From Diplocloster modestus (lineage in GTDB: Bacteria; Bacillota; Clostridia; Lachnospirales; Lachnospiraceae), in the NCBI RefSeq assembly GCF_019042245.1, contig NZ_JAHQCX010000001.1, positions 62,001 to 126,000 on the forward strand: a stretch of 64,000 nucleotides of DNA, written 5' to 3'. Below are positions 1 to 8,114 of the stretch, in pieces. Position numbers and translations under genes: made by a program. Under the pieces are notes generated by a model that had not been told where the DNA came from, made no database searches, and was given only the letters and a program-made list of their open reading frames with translations. The first letter of the stretch is position 1, and every line of letters starts with the position of its first letter.

Positions 1-815
1 TAGACGAAATTCTGAAGCTGGATGAAATGGCGGATACGACCTCAAAGGCAGAACTTGCCGACCACACGATTGCGTTTGAACACGTTACATTTTCCTATGG
101 GGAAGAACAGCCGGTATTAAAAGATGTCTCATTTACTGTTCCTGACGGAAAAGTAACGGCGCTCGCCGGTGTTTCCGGCAGCGGCAAAAGTACAGCGGCC
201 AGCCTGATCTGCCGGTTTTGGGATATAACCGAGGGACAGATTTGTATGGGCGGCGTACCGCTGAACCAGATTCCGCTATCCGATCTGATGTCCCAGATTT
301 CCTTTGTGACCCAGAATACGTTCCTGTTCAAAAAGAGCATCCGGGATAACATTATGATGGGAAACCCAGAGGCCACGGAGGAAGAAATGATGCAGGCAGC
401 CAAGGATGCCGTATGTCACGACTTTATTATGCGGCTTCCAAAGGGCTATGACACAGTGATAGACAAGGAAACCAAGTTGAGCGGCGGTGAAAAACAGAGA
501 ATCACATTGGCAAGGGCGATTCTGAAAAATGCGCCGGTCGTGATTCTTGACGAGGCAACGGCTTACATTGATGCCGACAATGAAGATTTACTGCAAAAGG
601 CGCTAGCTAAATTATCAGAGGGAAAAACCGTACTCGTAATAGCGCACCGTCTTTCCAGTATCAAGGAAGCTGATTCGATTGTGGTTCTGGAACAGGGCGA
701 AGTGATTGACTGCGGCACACATGATGAATTGATAAACCGTTGCTCCCCGTATCGGGATATGTGGGCGGCCTTTGAGCAATCCGATCAATGGAAAATGGGA
801 GGTGTAAACGCATGA
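1..815 (+). CDS. ABC exporter subunit, C-terminal ATPase part (5' end outside window)
   Basis: The reading frame is open at the left edge, so this is the nucleotide-binding end of a fused membrane/ATPase half-transporter whose membrane domain lies off-window. Counting from the internal ATG at 27, Walker A GVSGSGKST is near residues 48-56, signature LSGGEKQR at 151-158, Walker B VVILDEA at 171-177 and the H-loop histidine at about 207. All ATPase motifs are intact. The stop overlaps the start of the next half-transporter (ATGA), so the two are probably co-translated and form a heterodimer in the cytoplasmic membrane. The substrate is unknown; a DtxR-like regulator two genes downstream hints at a metal or metallophore. 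Confidence 0.93.
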   Translation, partial: DEILKLDEMADTTSKAELADHTIAFEHVTFSYGEEQPVLKDVSFTVPDGKVTALAGVSGSGKSTAASLICRFWDITEGQICMGGVPLNQIPLSDLMSQISFVTQNTFLFKKSIRDNIMMGNPEATEEEMMQAAKDAVCHDFIMRLPKGYDTVIDKETKLSGGEKQRITLARAILKNAPVVILDEATAYIDADNEDLLQKALAKLSEGKTVLVIAHRLSSIKEADSIVVLEQGEVIDCGTHDELINRCSPYRDMWAAFEQSDQWKMGGVNA

Positions 816-2551
816 TTGCTATGATACGGAAATTCTTAGACCTTGCAGGCGAGCGCAAAAAGCAGCTTTATCTTGCGTGGCTGTTTCAGGCGTTGACCTC
901 AATTTGTGAGGGTGCGATATATTTCATGCTGTTCCTTGCGATAAAAGATATTTTGGGTGGCTCGTTTACAAGGGAAAAACTGATGCAGTATAGCCTTATG
1001 TTTCTGATCTATACTGTCCTGCATTTTGTTTTTTATTACTTTACGATTGCAAAACAGCGCCCGGTATCTTATGCCATGATGCGGGATGAACGTCTTTCGA
1101 TTGCGGCGAAAATCAAACAGTTTCCGCTCTACTACTTTACAAAAGACAAGATCAGCCAGCTTACATCTTTGTTTACAACTGATTTAAGTTTCGTGGAAAT
1201 GAATATCATGGAGATTATTGCCGGTTTCGTTTCCAGCATGATCATGACGGTTGTATTTGCTCTGATGCTGCTTAGTGTGGACTGGCATATGGCGCTTCTT
1301 CTGTTTGTGGGGATCATCCCCGGCTATATCCTCTACCAGCAGTTTCAAAAGAGCATGGTTCAACTGGGAGAGCAGAAGAAAAATACGCAGGTGGCAATGA
1401 TTGATTCCACGCTGGAATATGTACAGGGCATGGAAACGATTAAGGCATACCGGCTGGAGCAATCCGGTAAGCTCGTGGAGAAGCAGGTGAACGGATATTG
1501 CACGGCTTCTGACCGTTATGAAGCGACGCTGACGAATTGGAGCATGGGTTATAAAATCTGCCTGAATCTGGGCCTGTTTTTGAGTTTGGGTGTTGGCATT
1601 GCAATGGTTCGTTCTGGTTCATTAGCCCCGGCAACCTATTTGTTTTTTGCAATCATGGGTATTATTTTTTACCGTCCGCTGGAAGCTCTGATGGGTTCCT
1701 TTGCCATGATGAATCTTGCAAACGCATCGTTGGATAATATAGCAGAAATCAACAACCTGCCGACCGAAAATGAAAAACAGGGAACTACACAGTTTGCAGA
1801 TACACAAGCCGATGTACGGTTTGAAAATGTATCGTTTAGCTATGATGGAAAGCGTGACGCAGTTAGTCATGTAAGTTTTTCAGCTAAACCCGGAACGATT
1901 ACTGCATTGGTGGGTCCTTCTGGAAGCGGCAAATCCACTCTCCTTAATTTAATTCCGGGATTCGTGACGCCGAAAAACGGGCGGATTCTGTTGAATGGGA
2001 AAGATGCGGCAACATTAAAGCATAGTGATCTGGTGCGTCATGTGAGTGTCGTTTTTCAGGAAGTATATCTTTTTCAGGATACCATGATGAATAATATCCG
2101 AATGGGAAACCAGAGTGCAACGGACGAGCAGGTGATAGAGGCGGCAAAAAAAGCTCACTGTCACGAATTTATAGAAAAGCTCCCGCAGGGCTATCAAACG
2201 GTTATCAGCGAGGGCGGCGCAAGCCTTTCCGGTGGTGAGCGTCAGCGCGTCGCTATTGCGAGGGCAATTTTGAAAGATTCCCCGATCATTCTTTTAGATG
2301 AGGCGCTTTCCAGTCTGGATGCTGAAAATGCCGTAGCAATACAAAAGGGCATAGAAGAAATGATTAAGGGAAAGACGGTGTTCCTTGTATCACACACTTT
2401 GTCCTATATCCAAAATGCAGATCAGATACTAGTCCTATCTGACGGCATATTGCAGGGCTGTGGGAAACATGAAGAACTATTACAGACCGTGCCACTTTAT
2501 CAAACTATGTGGGAAAAAGAAAAATCCATTAAAAACTGGAAGCTGGCATAA
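812..2551 (+). CDS. ABC transporter permease/ATP-binding protein (second half-transporter)
   Basis: This is a complete 580-residue ABC half-exporter: an N-terminal six-helix membrane domain (about residues 15-310), then an ATPase domain with Walker A GPSGSGKST near 368-376, signature LSGGERQR near 471 and Walker B IILLDEA near 492. I chose the ATG at 812 because GGGAGGTG lies just upstream and the start overlaps the previous stop as ATGA; an in-frame ATG at 788 lacks a ribosome binding site. It should pair with the preceding subunit. Heterodimers of this type export drugs, peptides or siderophores; no substrate can be read from the sequence. Confidence 0.93.
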   Translation: MIAMIRKFLDLAGERKKQLYLAWLFQALTSICEGAIYFMLFLAIKDILGGSFTREKLMQYSLMFLIYTVLHFVFYYFTIAKQRPVSYAMMRDERLSIAAKIKQFPLYYFTKDKISQLTSLFTTDLSFVEMNIMEIIAGFVSSMIMTVVFALMLLSVDWHMALLLFVGIIPGYILYQQFQKSMVQLGEQKKNTQVAMIDSTLEYVQGMETIKAYRLEQSGKLVEKQVNGYCTASDRYEATLTNWSMGYKICLNLGLFLSLGVGIAMVRSGSLAPATYLFFAIMGIIFYRPLEALMGSFAMMNLANASLDNIAEINNLPTENEKQGTTQFADTQADVRFENVSFSYDGKRDAVSHVSFSAKPGTITALVGPSGSGKSTLLNLIPGFVTPKNGRILLNGKDAATLKHSDLVRHVSVVFQEVYLFQDTMMNNIRMGNQSATDEQVIEAAKKAHCHEFIEKLPQGYQTVISEGGASLSGGERQRVAIARAILKDSPIILLDEALSSLDAENAVAIQKGIEEMIKGKTVFLVSHTLSYIQNADQILVLSDGILQGCGKHEELLQTVPLYQTMWEKEKSIKNWKLA

Positions 2552-2934
2552 TGAGCAGCAAGAACAAACTTCATACGCCTGGGGAGGACTACCTGGAAAC
2601 CATCCTTGTTCTCCAAAAGAAACGCGGTATGGTACGCTCCGTAGATGTGGCCCGGCACATGGAGGTGTCAAAGCCCAGCGTGTGCCATGCAGTGGCTATC
2701 TTGCGGGACGGCGGCTTTCTCACTATGGACGAAGATCACTTTCTCCATCTGACCGATGTGGGCCGCGAGGTAGCCGAAAAAATCTACGAGCGTCACTGCT
2801 TCTTTACCGAGCAGCTTATCGCCGCAGGCGTTGACCCCAGGACTGCGGAGGCTGACGCCTGCCGGATTGAACACATCATCAGCGATGAGAGCTTTTCACG
2901 GCTGAAAGAGGCAGCCGAACAGGAACAAACCTAA
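2551..2934 (+). CDS. DtxR/MntR-family metal-dependent regulator
   Basis: This 127-residue protein has the typical DtxR opening GEDYLETI, a winged helix (VARHMEVSKPSVCHAVAIL, about residues 34-52) and a short dimerisation/metal-binding helix region. The C-terminal SH3-like domain of full DtxR is absent, as in MntR-type members. The start ATG shares one base with the TAA stop of the ABC gene (TAATG), so it is translationally coupled to the exporter. In the family, Fe2+ or Mn2+ binding drives operator binding. The inference is that it controls this exporter operon in response to metal; no operator was identified because the promoter is off-window. Confidence 0.85.
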   Translation: MSSKNKLHTPGEDYLETILVLQKKRGMVRSVDVARHMEVSKPSVCHAVAILRDGGFLTMDEDHFLHLTDVGREVAEKIYERHCFFTEQLIAAGVDPRTAEADACRIEHIISDESFSRLKEAAEQEQT

Positions 2935-3132
2935 ACCAAATAAGACAAGCGATCCTGCCCCGCAAGACGGGGAAAGAAAAAAACCGTTGCAGGGCAGGCA
3001 GCTTCGTGCGCCCATAATGGATTTTCCGGGTACTGCGGCGGTTTTGAGTAACATCAAGGCCGCCGTTCCTTATGCCCTCAACAAAGGAGTGACGACTACA
3101 CGCTGACACGGCGGCTTTAGGAGGGAACCGCC

Positions 3133-3219
3133 ATGAAGCACATTGACCGCCGACAAATTCAGACGATATTTCACTACCGTCAAAAAAAGCCCAGTCAACG
3201 AACAGGCCCCGTCTGGTAG
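3133..3219 (+). CDS. Possible 28-residue small protein
   Basis: An ATG preceded by GGAGGGAACCGCC (strong Shine-Dalgarno at normal spacing) opens a 28-codon basic ORF beginning MKHIDRRQIQ. No family is recognised. The good ribosome binding site is the only support; it could be a leader peptide for the downstream regulatory genes or a relic. Confidence 0.3.
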   Translation: MKHIDRRQIQTIFHYRQKKPSQRTGPVW

Positions 3220-3370
3220 CCGGTGCGAAAATTGTCATTCTGTAAGTGAATATTGGAGTTTTTGCGCTCGAATAGCTTTTTGCTGTCCGGGCGCTTTTTT
3301 GTCCCTATGGAGCCGGAACATCGGGCCAGCATGGCCCGAACCCTGGCCCCAGTGCCGCGCCCCGCCGCCT

Positions 3371-3399
3371 CATTCAGATTTACCCAAAAAATCTGAATG
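3371..3399 (+). promoter_or_regulatory. 10-bp perfect inverted repeat adjoining the sigma-like gene's ribosome binding site
   Basis: CATTCAGATT (3371-3380) and AATCTGAATG (3390-3399) form a perfect 10-bp stem with a 9-base loop. The right arm ends inside the GGAGG at about 3398-3402 that serves the start at 3412. As RNA it would occlude translation initiation; as DNA it could be an operator. No U-tract follows, so it is not a typical terminator. Confidence 0.5.
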
Positions 3400-3411
3400 G
3401 AGGAAAGGCAG

Positions 3412-3825
3412 ATGGAAGTTACCATCAATTATAACGGACAAGCTGTAGCCGTGGAGGTTACGCTGGAAGTCTATGAATTTCTTGACCGGGCCGATCACAA
3501 AACGGAGAACCTGTTCCATGAACAGCGGCGGCATTGGGATGGCCGGGAGTTTGACGAGTACATCATTACCACCGAGGGTGTAGGGGTCTACGGCGAAACG
3601 CCGGAGGAATACCTTTGCCGCATGGAAACGCTGCATGAGCTGATGGCTGTTCTGGACACCTGTACCGAGGCCCAGCGCCGCCGGTTCCTGCTCTATGCGC
3701 TTGACGAGCTGAGCCTTGCAGAGATCGGTGTGCTGTGCGGCTGCTCCAAAGTGGCTGTGTATCAAAGTGTGGAGGCGGTCAGAAAAAAATTTATAAATTT
3801 CTTTGAGAACAGGCTTAACGAATGA
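3412..3825 (+). CDS. Small sigma-70 region-4-like regulator
   Basis: This 137-residue protein has a C-terminal helix-turn-helix (LSLAEIGVLCGCSKVAVYQS, about residues 101-120) matching sigma-factor region 4. The N-terminal half starts MEVTINYNG and has no clear region 2. The start at 3412 is favoured over an ATG at 3397 because GGAGG lies 7-9 bases upstream. Proteins like this head Tn1549/CTn-type elements and probably control mobilization genes. Two related but distinct sigma-like genes follow. Confidence 0.7.
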   Translation: MEVTINYNGQAVAVEVTLEVYEFLDRADHKTENLFHEQRRHWDGREFDEYIITTEGVGVYGETPEEYLCRMETLHELMAVLDTCTEAQRRRFLLYALDELSLAEIGVLCGCSKVAVYQSVEAVRKKFINFFENRLNE

Positions 3826-3928
3826 CCTGTTTTCTGGCTACCAAGTGAAAGGGATCATTTCCCTTATCTCAGCGAGGGGCGGACAGCGGACGAGCTGTCC
3901 GCCTCTCCCATTTTCAGGAGGTAAGCCT

Positions 3929-4381
3929 ATGAAAACAATCAATCTGCGGTGGATTTATCCCCACTACCGGCATGACGAGTTTGTGGAGGTCAGCGATGAG
4001 GTTTGGGAGGTCATGCGGCAGGCCCAGCGCGAGATGAACAACTATGAGCGCCGGAAGGTCTACCAGCGCGCCTACTACTCTCTGGACGCATACAGCTGGC
4101 TGGAAAATTACGCACTGGAACACAGCAGATCGCCGGAAGATATTTTGCTGGAACGAGAAGAAATGACCACCCGCCTGCACCTGATTGCAGCTCTGCCTGC
4201 GGCTCTGGCTCATGCCACTCCGACACAGGCCCGCCGTGTTCACGCCTACTACATCGCCGGTATCAAGCAGCCGGAAATCGCCCGGAGAGAGGGTATCCAT
4301 AGCAGTAAGGTCAGCGTTGCCATCCACCGGGGGCTGCGGAATATGCGCCGCTGCTATGATGACCTTTTTCAAACAGAGTGA
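3929..4381 (+). CDS. Sigma-70-family-like regulator (paralogue 1)
   Basis: A 150-residue protein beginning MKTINLRWIYPHY. The C-terminal third carries a sigma region 4 type helix-turn-helix (IKQPEIARREGIHSSKVSVA), preceded by ATPTQARRVHAYYI. Start chosen from AGGAGG eight bases upstream. It is clearly homologous to the next gene, which begins MQTINLKQYYP and carries PPMQARRVHARYM, so the pair arose by duplication. Likely a cytoplasmic DNA-binding transcription factor of the element; partner RNA polymerase contacts and targets are unknown. Confidence 0.75.
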   Translation: MKTINLRWIYPHYRHDEFVEVSDEVWEVMRQAQREMNNYERRKVYQRAYYSLDAYSWLENYALEHSRSPEDILLEREEMTTRLHLIAALPAALAHATPTQARRVHAYYIAGIKQPEIARREGIHSSKVSVAIHRGLRNMRRCYDDLFQTE

Positions 4382-4391
4382 GGGCGTGCCT

Positions 4392-4853
4392 ATGCAGACC
4401 ATCAATCTCAAACAATATTATCCATTTTGCAAAGAGGACATTTTTGTGGAGGTGTCCGATGAGATCGTCGAAGCGTTTCTTCTGGACAAGAGAGCCGAGG
4501 CCGCCAGAGATCGCAAGATGTTCCGGTATAAGGCGTTTTATTCCCTCGATTGTAACGATGGAATCGAAAATGCCGCCATCGGCTGGGCGCAGCCAGCGCC
4601 GGAGGACTACCTGATAGAAAAAGAAGAATTAGCCGAATACGAAGAATTGATACGGCGATTGTACGAAGCCATTTCTTCCCTGCCGCCTATGCAGGCTCGC
4701 CGTGTCCATGCCCGCTATATGCTGGGTATGAAAGTGAAAGATATTGCCGCAATGGAGGGTATCACACCATCGCAGGCGGGAAAATCCATCCATGCCGCAC
4801 TGCGGAGGCTGCGCCGGTACTTTGCTCGACAGAAATGGACGGTCAATCTATGA
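4392..4853 (+). CDS. Sigma-70-family-like regulator (paralogue 2)
   Basis: A 153-residue paralogue of the preceding gene, starting 10 bases after its stop. It has the same layout: an N-terminal FVEVSDEI segment, the ARRVHARYMLGMKVKDIAAM helix-turn-helix region and a basic C-terminus. The ATG at 4392 is preceded by GAGGGCG, a weak ribosome site, which suggests translation coupled to the upstream gene. Tandem sigma-like genes next to DUF3847 and a MobQ relaxase are a recurring arrangement in Clostridia integrative elements. Confidence 0.75.
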   Translation: MQTINLKQYYPFCKEDIFVEVSDEIVEAFLLDKRAEAARDRKMFRYKAFYSLDCNDGIENAAIGWAQPAPEDYLIEKEELAEYEELIRRLYEAISSLPPMQARRVHARYMLGMKVKDIAAMEGITPSQAGKSIHAALRRLRRYFARQKWTVNL

Positions 4854-4881
4854 GTATTTCCAAAGAAAAGAGGTGCCTGAC

Positions 4882-5172
4882 ATGAACGAAAAAATTACAG
4901 CCCACCCCCAAAAAGAAGAACGGGAGAAAGTCCTGAAGGAGATTCGGCAGCTTGAAAACCGAAAGAAGATTTTGGAGAACAAGCAGCGGAACGAAGAACG
5001 CAGGGTTCGTACCCGCCGCCTGATTGAGCGCGGAGCTATTTTGGAGGGGATTTTCCCGTTGGCTCCCGACCTTTCCGGCGCAGAGGTTAAAGCATTTTTG
5101 ATTACCCTGTCCCATCTTCCGGGGGCTGCGGAATTGACTGCAAACCTGCCAAAATCCGGGGACACGCCATAA
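4882..5172 (+). CDS. DUF3847 family protein
   Basis: A 96-residue, strongly charged, probably coiled-coil protein (KEEREKVLKEIRQLENRKKI near residues 11-30, then basic RRVRTRRLIERG). This matches the DUF3847 family, which typically lies just upstream of MobA/MobL relaxase genes. Placement next to the oriT suggests an accessory relaxosome role, but the biochemical function of the family is not established to my knowledge. Start chosen at 4882 after AGAGGTG. Confidence 0.75.
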   Translation: MNEKITAHPQKEEREKVLKEIRQLENRKKILENKQRNEERRVRTRRLIERGAILEGIFPLAPDLSGAEVKAFLITLSHLPGAAELTANLPKSGDTP

Positions 5173-5174
5173 GT

Positions 5175-5225
5175 CCCTTGTTTACAAGGGCGCACTTATA
5201 CACCGTTGCCGGTGCTGTGCGCCCT
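5175..5225. other. Predicted oriT of the MobQ relaxase
   Basis: On the minus strand the segment reads CACCG-GCAA-CGGTG, then TATAAGTGCGCCCT. This is an inverted repeat followed closely by the TAAGTGCGCCCT nick-region consensus (5198 to 5187) known from RSF1010/pIP501-type MobQ origins. A second repeat, CCCTTG-TTTA-CAAGGG (5175-5190), overlaps the other side. The outer arms AGGGCGCAC/GTGCGCCCT (5187-5195, 5217-5225) also pair. It lies directly upstream of the relaxase gene, the usual place. The exact nick position is inferred from the family. Confidence 0.72.
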
Positions 5226-5358
5226 GCCGGGAGCGTTGCGTACTTCGTCCGCGATGGGAAGCTACGCTCCCCAAACCCCTTGTGCGCTCTGCGCAGCCAG
5301 ACACCCGCTTTGCGTTTGTCCGGCTCCACAGAGCCTGTTATCCCCTCACTGAAAGGAG

Positions 5359-6804
5359 GTGTTCCCCATAGATTTCTGTCATATCCCCGTCAGTATCATC
5401 AAGCGCAGCGCAGGCCGTTCTGCCGTTGCCGCAGCCGCCTACCGCAGCGGAACCAAGCTGACAAATGAATGGGATGGAATGACCCACGACTACACCCGGA
5501 AAGGCGGCATTGTTCATGCGGAGATCATGCTGCCTGCCTACGCCCCGCCGGAATTTGCAGACCGTTCGATCCTCTGGAACAGCGTGGAGCAAATCGAGAA
5601 GGCAAGGGACAGCCAGCTTGCCCGTGAGATCGAGGCAGCTCTGCCCCGTGAACTGTCCGGTGAACAGCAGCTTGCCCTTGTGCGCGCCTATGTGAAGGAC
5701 AACTTTGTAGACAAAGGAATGTGTGCTGACTTTGCTATCCATGACAAGGGAATCGGCAACCCTCATGTCCATATCATGCTGACGCTCCGGCCTCTGAAAG
5801 AAAATGGACAGTGGGGCGCAAAGTGCCGCAAGGCATACGATCTGGACGAGAACGGCCAACGCATCCCGGACGGGAAAGGCGGCTGGAAGAACCACCGGGA
5901 GGACACCACCGACTGGAACGACAAAGGGAATGTGGAGATTTGGCGGGCGGCATGGGCGGCCTGCACCAACCGGGCATTGGAGGCCGCCGGTCATCCCGCC
6001 CTGGTAGACCACCGCAGCTACAAGCGCCGGGGCATTGATAAAATCCCCTCTGTCCATCTGGGGCCAGCCGCCAGCCAAATGGAAAAGCGCGGCATCCGCA
6101 CCGACAAGGGCGAAGTAAACCGGCAGATCGCCGCCGACAACAAGCTGCTGAAAGAAATCAAGGCCCGCATTACCCGCCTCTACAACTGGTCGAAGGCCGA
6201 GGCCGAGAAGCCGGAGGGCCAGCAGCCCAGCATGATTGACTTGTGGGAGGCCCAGCAGCAGCTCAAGCGGCCCGACACCCGCACCGGCAAAATCCGGGCT
6301 TTACAGGAGAGCGCCGCCCTGTTCAGCTTTTTGCAGGCAAACGGCATCCAATCCATGCAGCAGCTCCATGAAAAAATCGCAGATATGAACACCCGTTACT
6401 ATGACCTGCGGCGAGAGATCGTCAAGGCTGAGCGCCGGATCGCTGTCCTCACCGAGCGCGGGGAGATGTGGGCGCAGTACAACGAGTATAAGACTGTCCA
6501 CAAGCAGCTTGCCAGGGTAAAGCCGGAGAAGCGGGAACTGTTCGAGCAGCGCCACAGCCGGGAACTGATCCTCTATGACGCGGCGGCCCGGTATCTGAAG
6601 GAACTAAAGGACAGCGGCGAGGAAATCACCCCCAAGGCATGGCAGCGCGAGATCGACCTGCTGACCGCCCAGAAGCAGGTGGACACCATCGACATGAAAG
6701 CCATGCGGGAGGAACTGAAAACTGTGGAACGGCTCCGCAAGGCCGCCGACCAACTGACCCGGCAGGAACGGGACAAGCCCCGCAACCGGGGGCCGGAGCG
6801 GTAA
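5359..6804 (+). CDS. MobQ-type (MobA/MobL) relaxase
   Basis: This protein of about 480 residues has the MobA/MobL signature: IIKRSAGRSAVAAAAYRSG near residues 14-32 and the metal-binding HVH at 136-138 within NPHVHIMLTLRPL. It nicks and covalently holds the transfer strand at oriT; the rest is a charged, coiled-coil-rich tail. The start is unusual. The GTG at 5359 lies inside the AAAGGAGG ribosome site (5352-5359), while the codon at ideal spacing is ATA at 5368 and the next in-frame ATG is about 40 codons in. The real start may be the ATA. The predicted oriT sits about 140 bases upstream. Confidence 0.92.
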   Translation: MFPIDFCHIPVSIIKRSAGRSAVAAAAYRSGTKLTNEWDGMTHDYTRKGGIVHAEIMLPAYAPPEFADRSILWNSVEQIEKARDSQLAREIEAALPRELSGEQQLALVRAYVKDNFVDKGMCADFAIHDKGIGNPHVHIMLTLRPLKENGQWGAKCRKAYDLDENGQRIPDGKGGWKNHREDTTDWNDKGNVEIWRAAWAACTNRALEAAGHPALVDHRSYKRRGIDKIPSVHLGPAASQMEKRGIRTDKGEVNRQIAADNKLLKEIKARITRLYNWSKAEAEKPEGQQPSMIDLWEAQQQLKRPDTRTGKIRALQESAALFSFLQANGIQSMQQLHEKIADMNTRYYDLRREIVKAERRIAVLTERGEMWAQYNEYKTVHKQLARVKPEKRELFEQRHSRELILYDAAARYLKELKDSGEEITPKAWQREIDLLTAQKQVDTIDMKAMREELKTVERLRKAADQLTRQERDKPRNRGPER

Positions 6805-6910
6805 AGGGTACGGCGCTTTGCCGACCCCTTTCAGGTGCGTCGCGTTTCACGACACCCTTTTGCACACAGAAAAACCGCCGTACAGGTTTCCCCATACGGC
6901 GGCAGATGGT

Positions 6911-7201
6911 TTATTTGCCGAACAAGTCGCTGTGCGACCCGGTGCGGGCAAGCGTCAGCACCAGCACATCATCCTCGATACGGTAAATGAGCAGCCAGTC
7001 CGGGAGAATGTGACATTCCCGATGGCCCACCCAATCGCCGGACAAATCGTGATCGCGGTTTTTATCCGGCAGCGGTTCGCCCATCGACAGCAGAGCCACG
7101 ACCTGTTCCAGCAATTCGATTTTCAGGCCGCGCTTGATTGCCCGCTTGTAGTCCTTTTTGAAAGCGGTCGTGTACTTGACGGTGTACTTTGTTTTCCTCA
7201 T
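6911..7201 (-). CDS. YafQ-family type II toxin (mRNA interferase)
   Basis: A 96-residue RelE-superfamily toxin. It has the YafQ-type basic N-terminus, the core HECHILPDWLLIYRI and the terminal RTGSHSDLF that carries family catalytic residues. Such toxins cut mRNA on the ribosome. The start overlaps the stop of the antitoxin gene (ATGA), giving the usual coupled antitoxin-toxin order. The pair is transcribed against the surrounding mobilization genes and probably stabilises the element. Confidence 0.88.
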   Translation of the reverse strand: MRKTKYTVKYTTAFKKDYKRAIKRGLKIELLEQVVALLSMGEPLPDKNRDHDLSGDWVGHRECHILPDWLLIYRIEDDVLVLTLARTGSHSDLFGK

Positions 7202-7476
7202 TTTTTCAGGTCGGCAAACAACTCGTCAAGGTCATTGTATCCCTTTACAGACGGGTCTTTTGCAATCCTTTCCGCTTCCAGCATGGCAGCAATCGTTTCC
7301 TTGTTGGGCTGTTCCAGCTTCACCTCAAAGGGAATGCCGCCCTCACGAAGCGACTGGCGCACGAAGATGTTGAACGCCGTAGTCAGGTTCATGCCAAGTT
7401 CAGTAAACAGTGCGTCCGCTTGCGCTTTCAAATCTGCGTCCATGCGGATACTGATGTTTGTGGTATTTCCAGCCAT
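7198..7476 (-). CDS. RelB/DinJ-family antitoxin
   Basis: A 92-residue antitoxin with an N-terminal ribbon-helix-helix (TTNISIRMDADLKAQADALF, about residues 4-23) followed by NLTTAFNIFVRQSL, the classic DinJ/RelB pattern, and an acidic C-terminus that should wrap the toxin. The ATG at 7476 is chosen because AAGGGG precedes it; the longer frame to 7566 begins in the promoter region. Expected to autorepress the operon together with the YafQ partner. Confidence 0.88.
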   Translation of the reverse strand: MAGNTTNISIRMDADLKAQADALFTELGMNLTTAFNIFVRQSLREGGIPFEVKLEQPNKETIAAMLEAERIAKDPSVKGYNDLDELFADLKK

Positions 7477-7602
7477 ACGATCAACCCCTTTCTGCTGGCA
7501 ATTATAGTATATGCCATTTGCACGAAGAAAACAATACTTTGCACGAATATTTAACAATAAATTCATTCGAGGAGGTTAGCTACACTATGAAAGAAATCAT
7601 TT

Positions 7603-8001
7603 ATGAAGAACAATAAGTCTGAATCTATCCCCGTCATGGATTACCGCCAGTACCGCAGAGCGCGGAGGCTGGTGCATGAGTGCTGCAACTACATCGACGG
7701 AAACTGTATCGCTCTGGACGATGGAGAGGAATGTGTCTGTGTCCAGTCTATTTCCTACTCCCTGTTGTGCAGGTGGTTTCGGGCGGCGGTATTGCCGCAG
7801 GATAAGGAACTGGAAACGGCGCTGTTCCACCGGATGAATGCGAAGAAATGCGCCGTATGTGGGGCGCTGTTTACCCCCGGTTCCAACCGGGCCAAATACT
7901 GCCCGGAATGTGCCGCACGCATGAAGCGGATCAATGCCGCAAAGCGCAAGCGGAAACAACGGGAGAAATGTCACGCTTTAGGGGCTGAAAAACCCTTGTA
8001 A
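7603..8001 (+). CDS. Cysteine-rich VLP domain protein
   Basis: A 132-residue protein with CCNYIDGNCIALDDGEECVC and, near residues 83-106, a zinc-knuckle-like CAVCG...AKYCPECA, then a very basic tail. It matches the Cys-rich VLP family found in conjugative transposons; a paralogue is encoded at 23150-23518. The function is unknown, and nucleic-acid binding is likely from the zinc ribbon and basic tail. A 9-codon ORF (7587-7616, MKEIIYEEQ) with a GGAGG site overlaps the start in another frame and may couple translation. Confidence 0.8.
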   Translation: MKNNKSESIPVMDYRQYRRARRLVHECCNYIDGNCIALDDGEECVCVQSISYSLLCRWFRAAVLPQDKELETALFHRMNAKKCAVCGALFTPGSNRAKYCPECAARMKRINAAKRKRKQREKCHALGAEKPL

Positions 8002-8114
8002 ATCAAGGCTTTTTTCGAGGGTGTCAAAGGCAGGCTGATAGATTTATCTTCCGACCACTAAAACGGCCTTAAAATGCGTACAGAATCCCAAGAGAAACCC
8101 CAAGGAGGAACCCT

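Larger units (their letters stand above)
2935..3411. other. Intergenic stretch between cargo operon and regulatory genes
   Basis: About 480 bases without a recognisable gene. It contains a GC-rich hairpin (CCCCG-N5-CGGGG, 2957-2971), a short ORF with a good ribosome binding site (3133-3219) and a perfect hairpin at 3371-3399 next to the downstream start. It marks the join between the metal/ABC cargo and the mobilization backbone. Confidence 0.5.

Noticed and set aside
5338-6078. 246-codon minus-strand ORF
   Set aside because: It is a shadow of the MobQ relaxase gene: same GC-rich region, no ribosome site, no family-like motifs.
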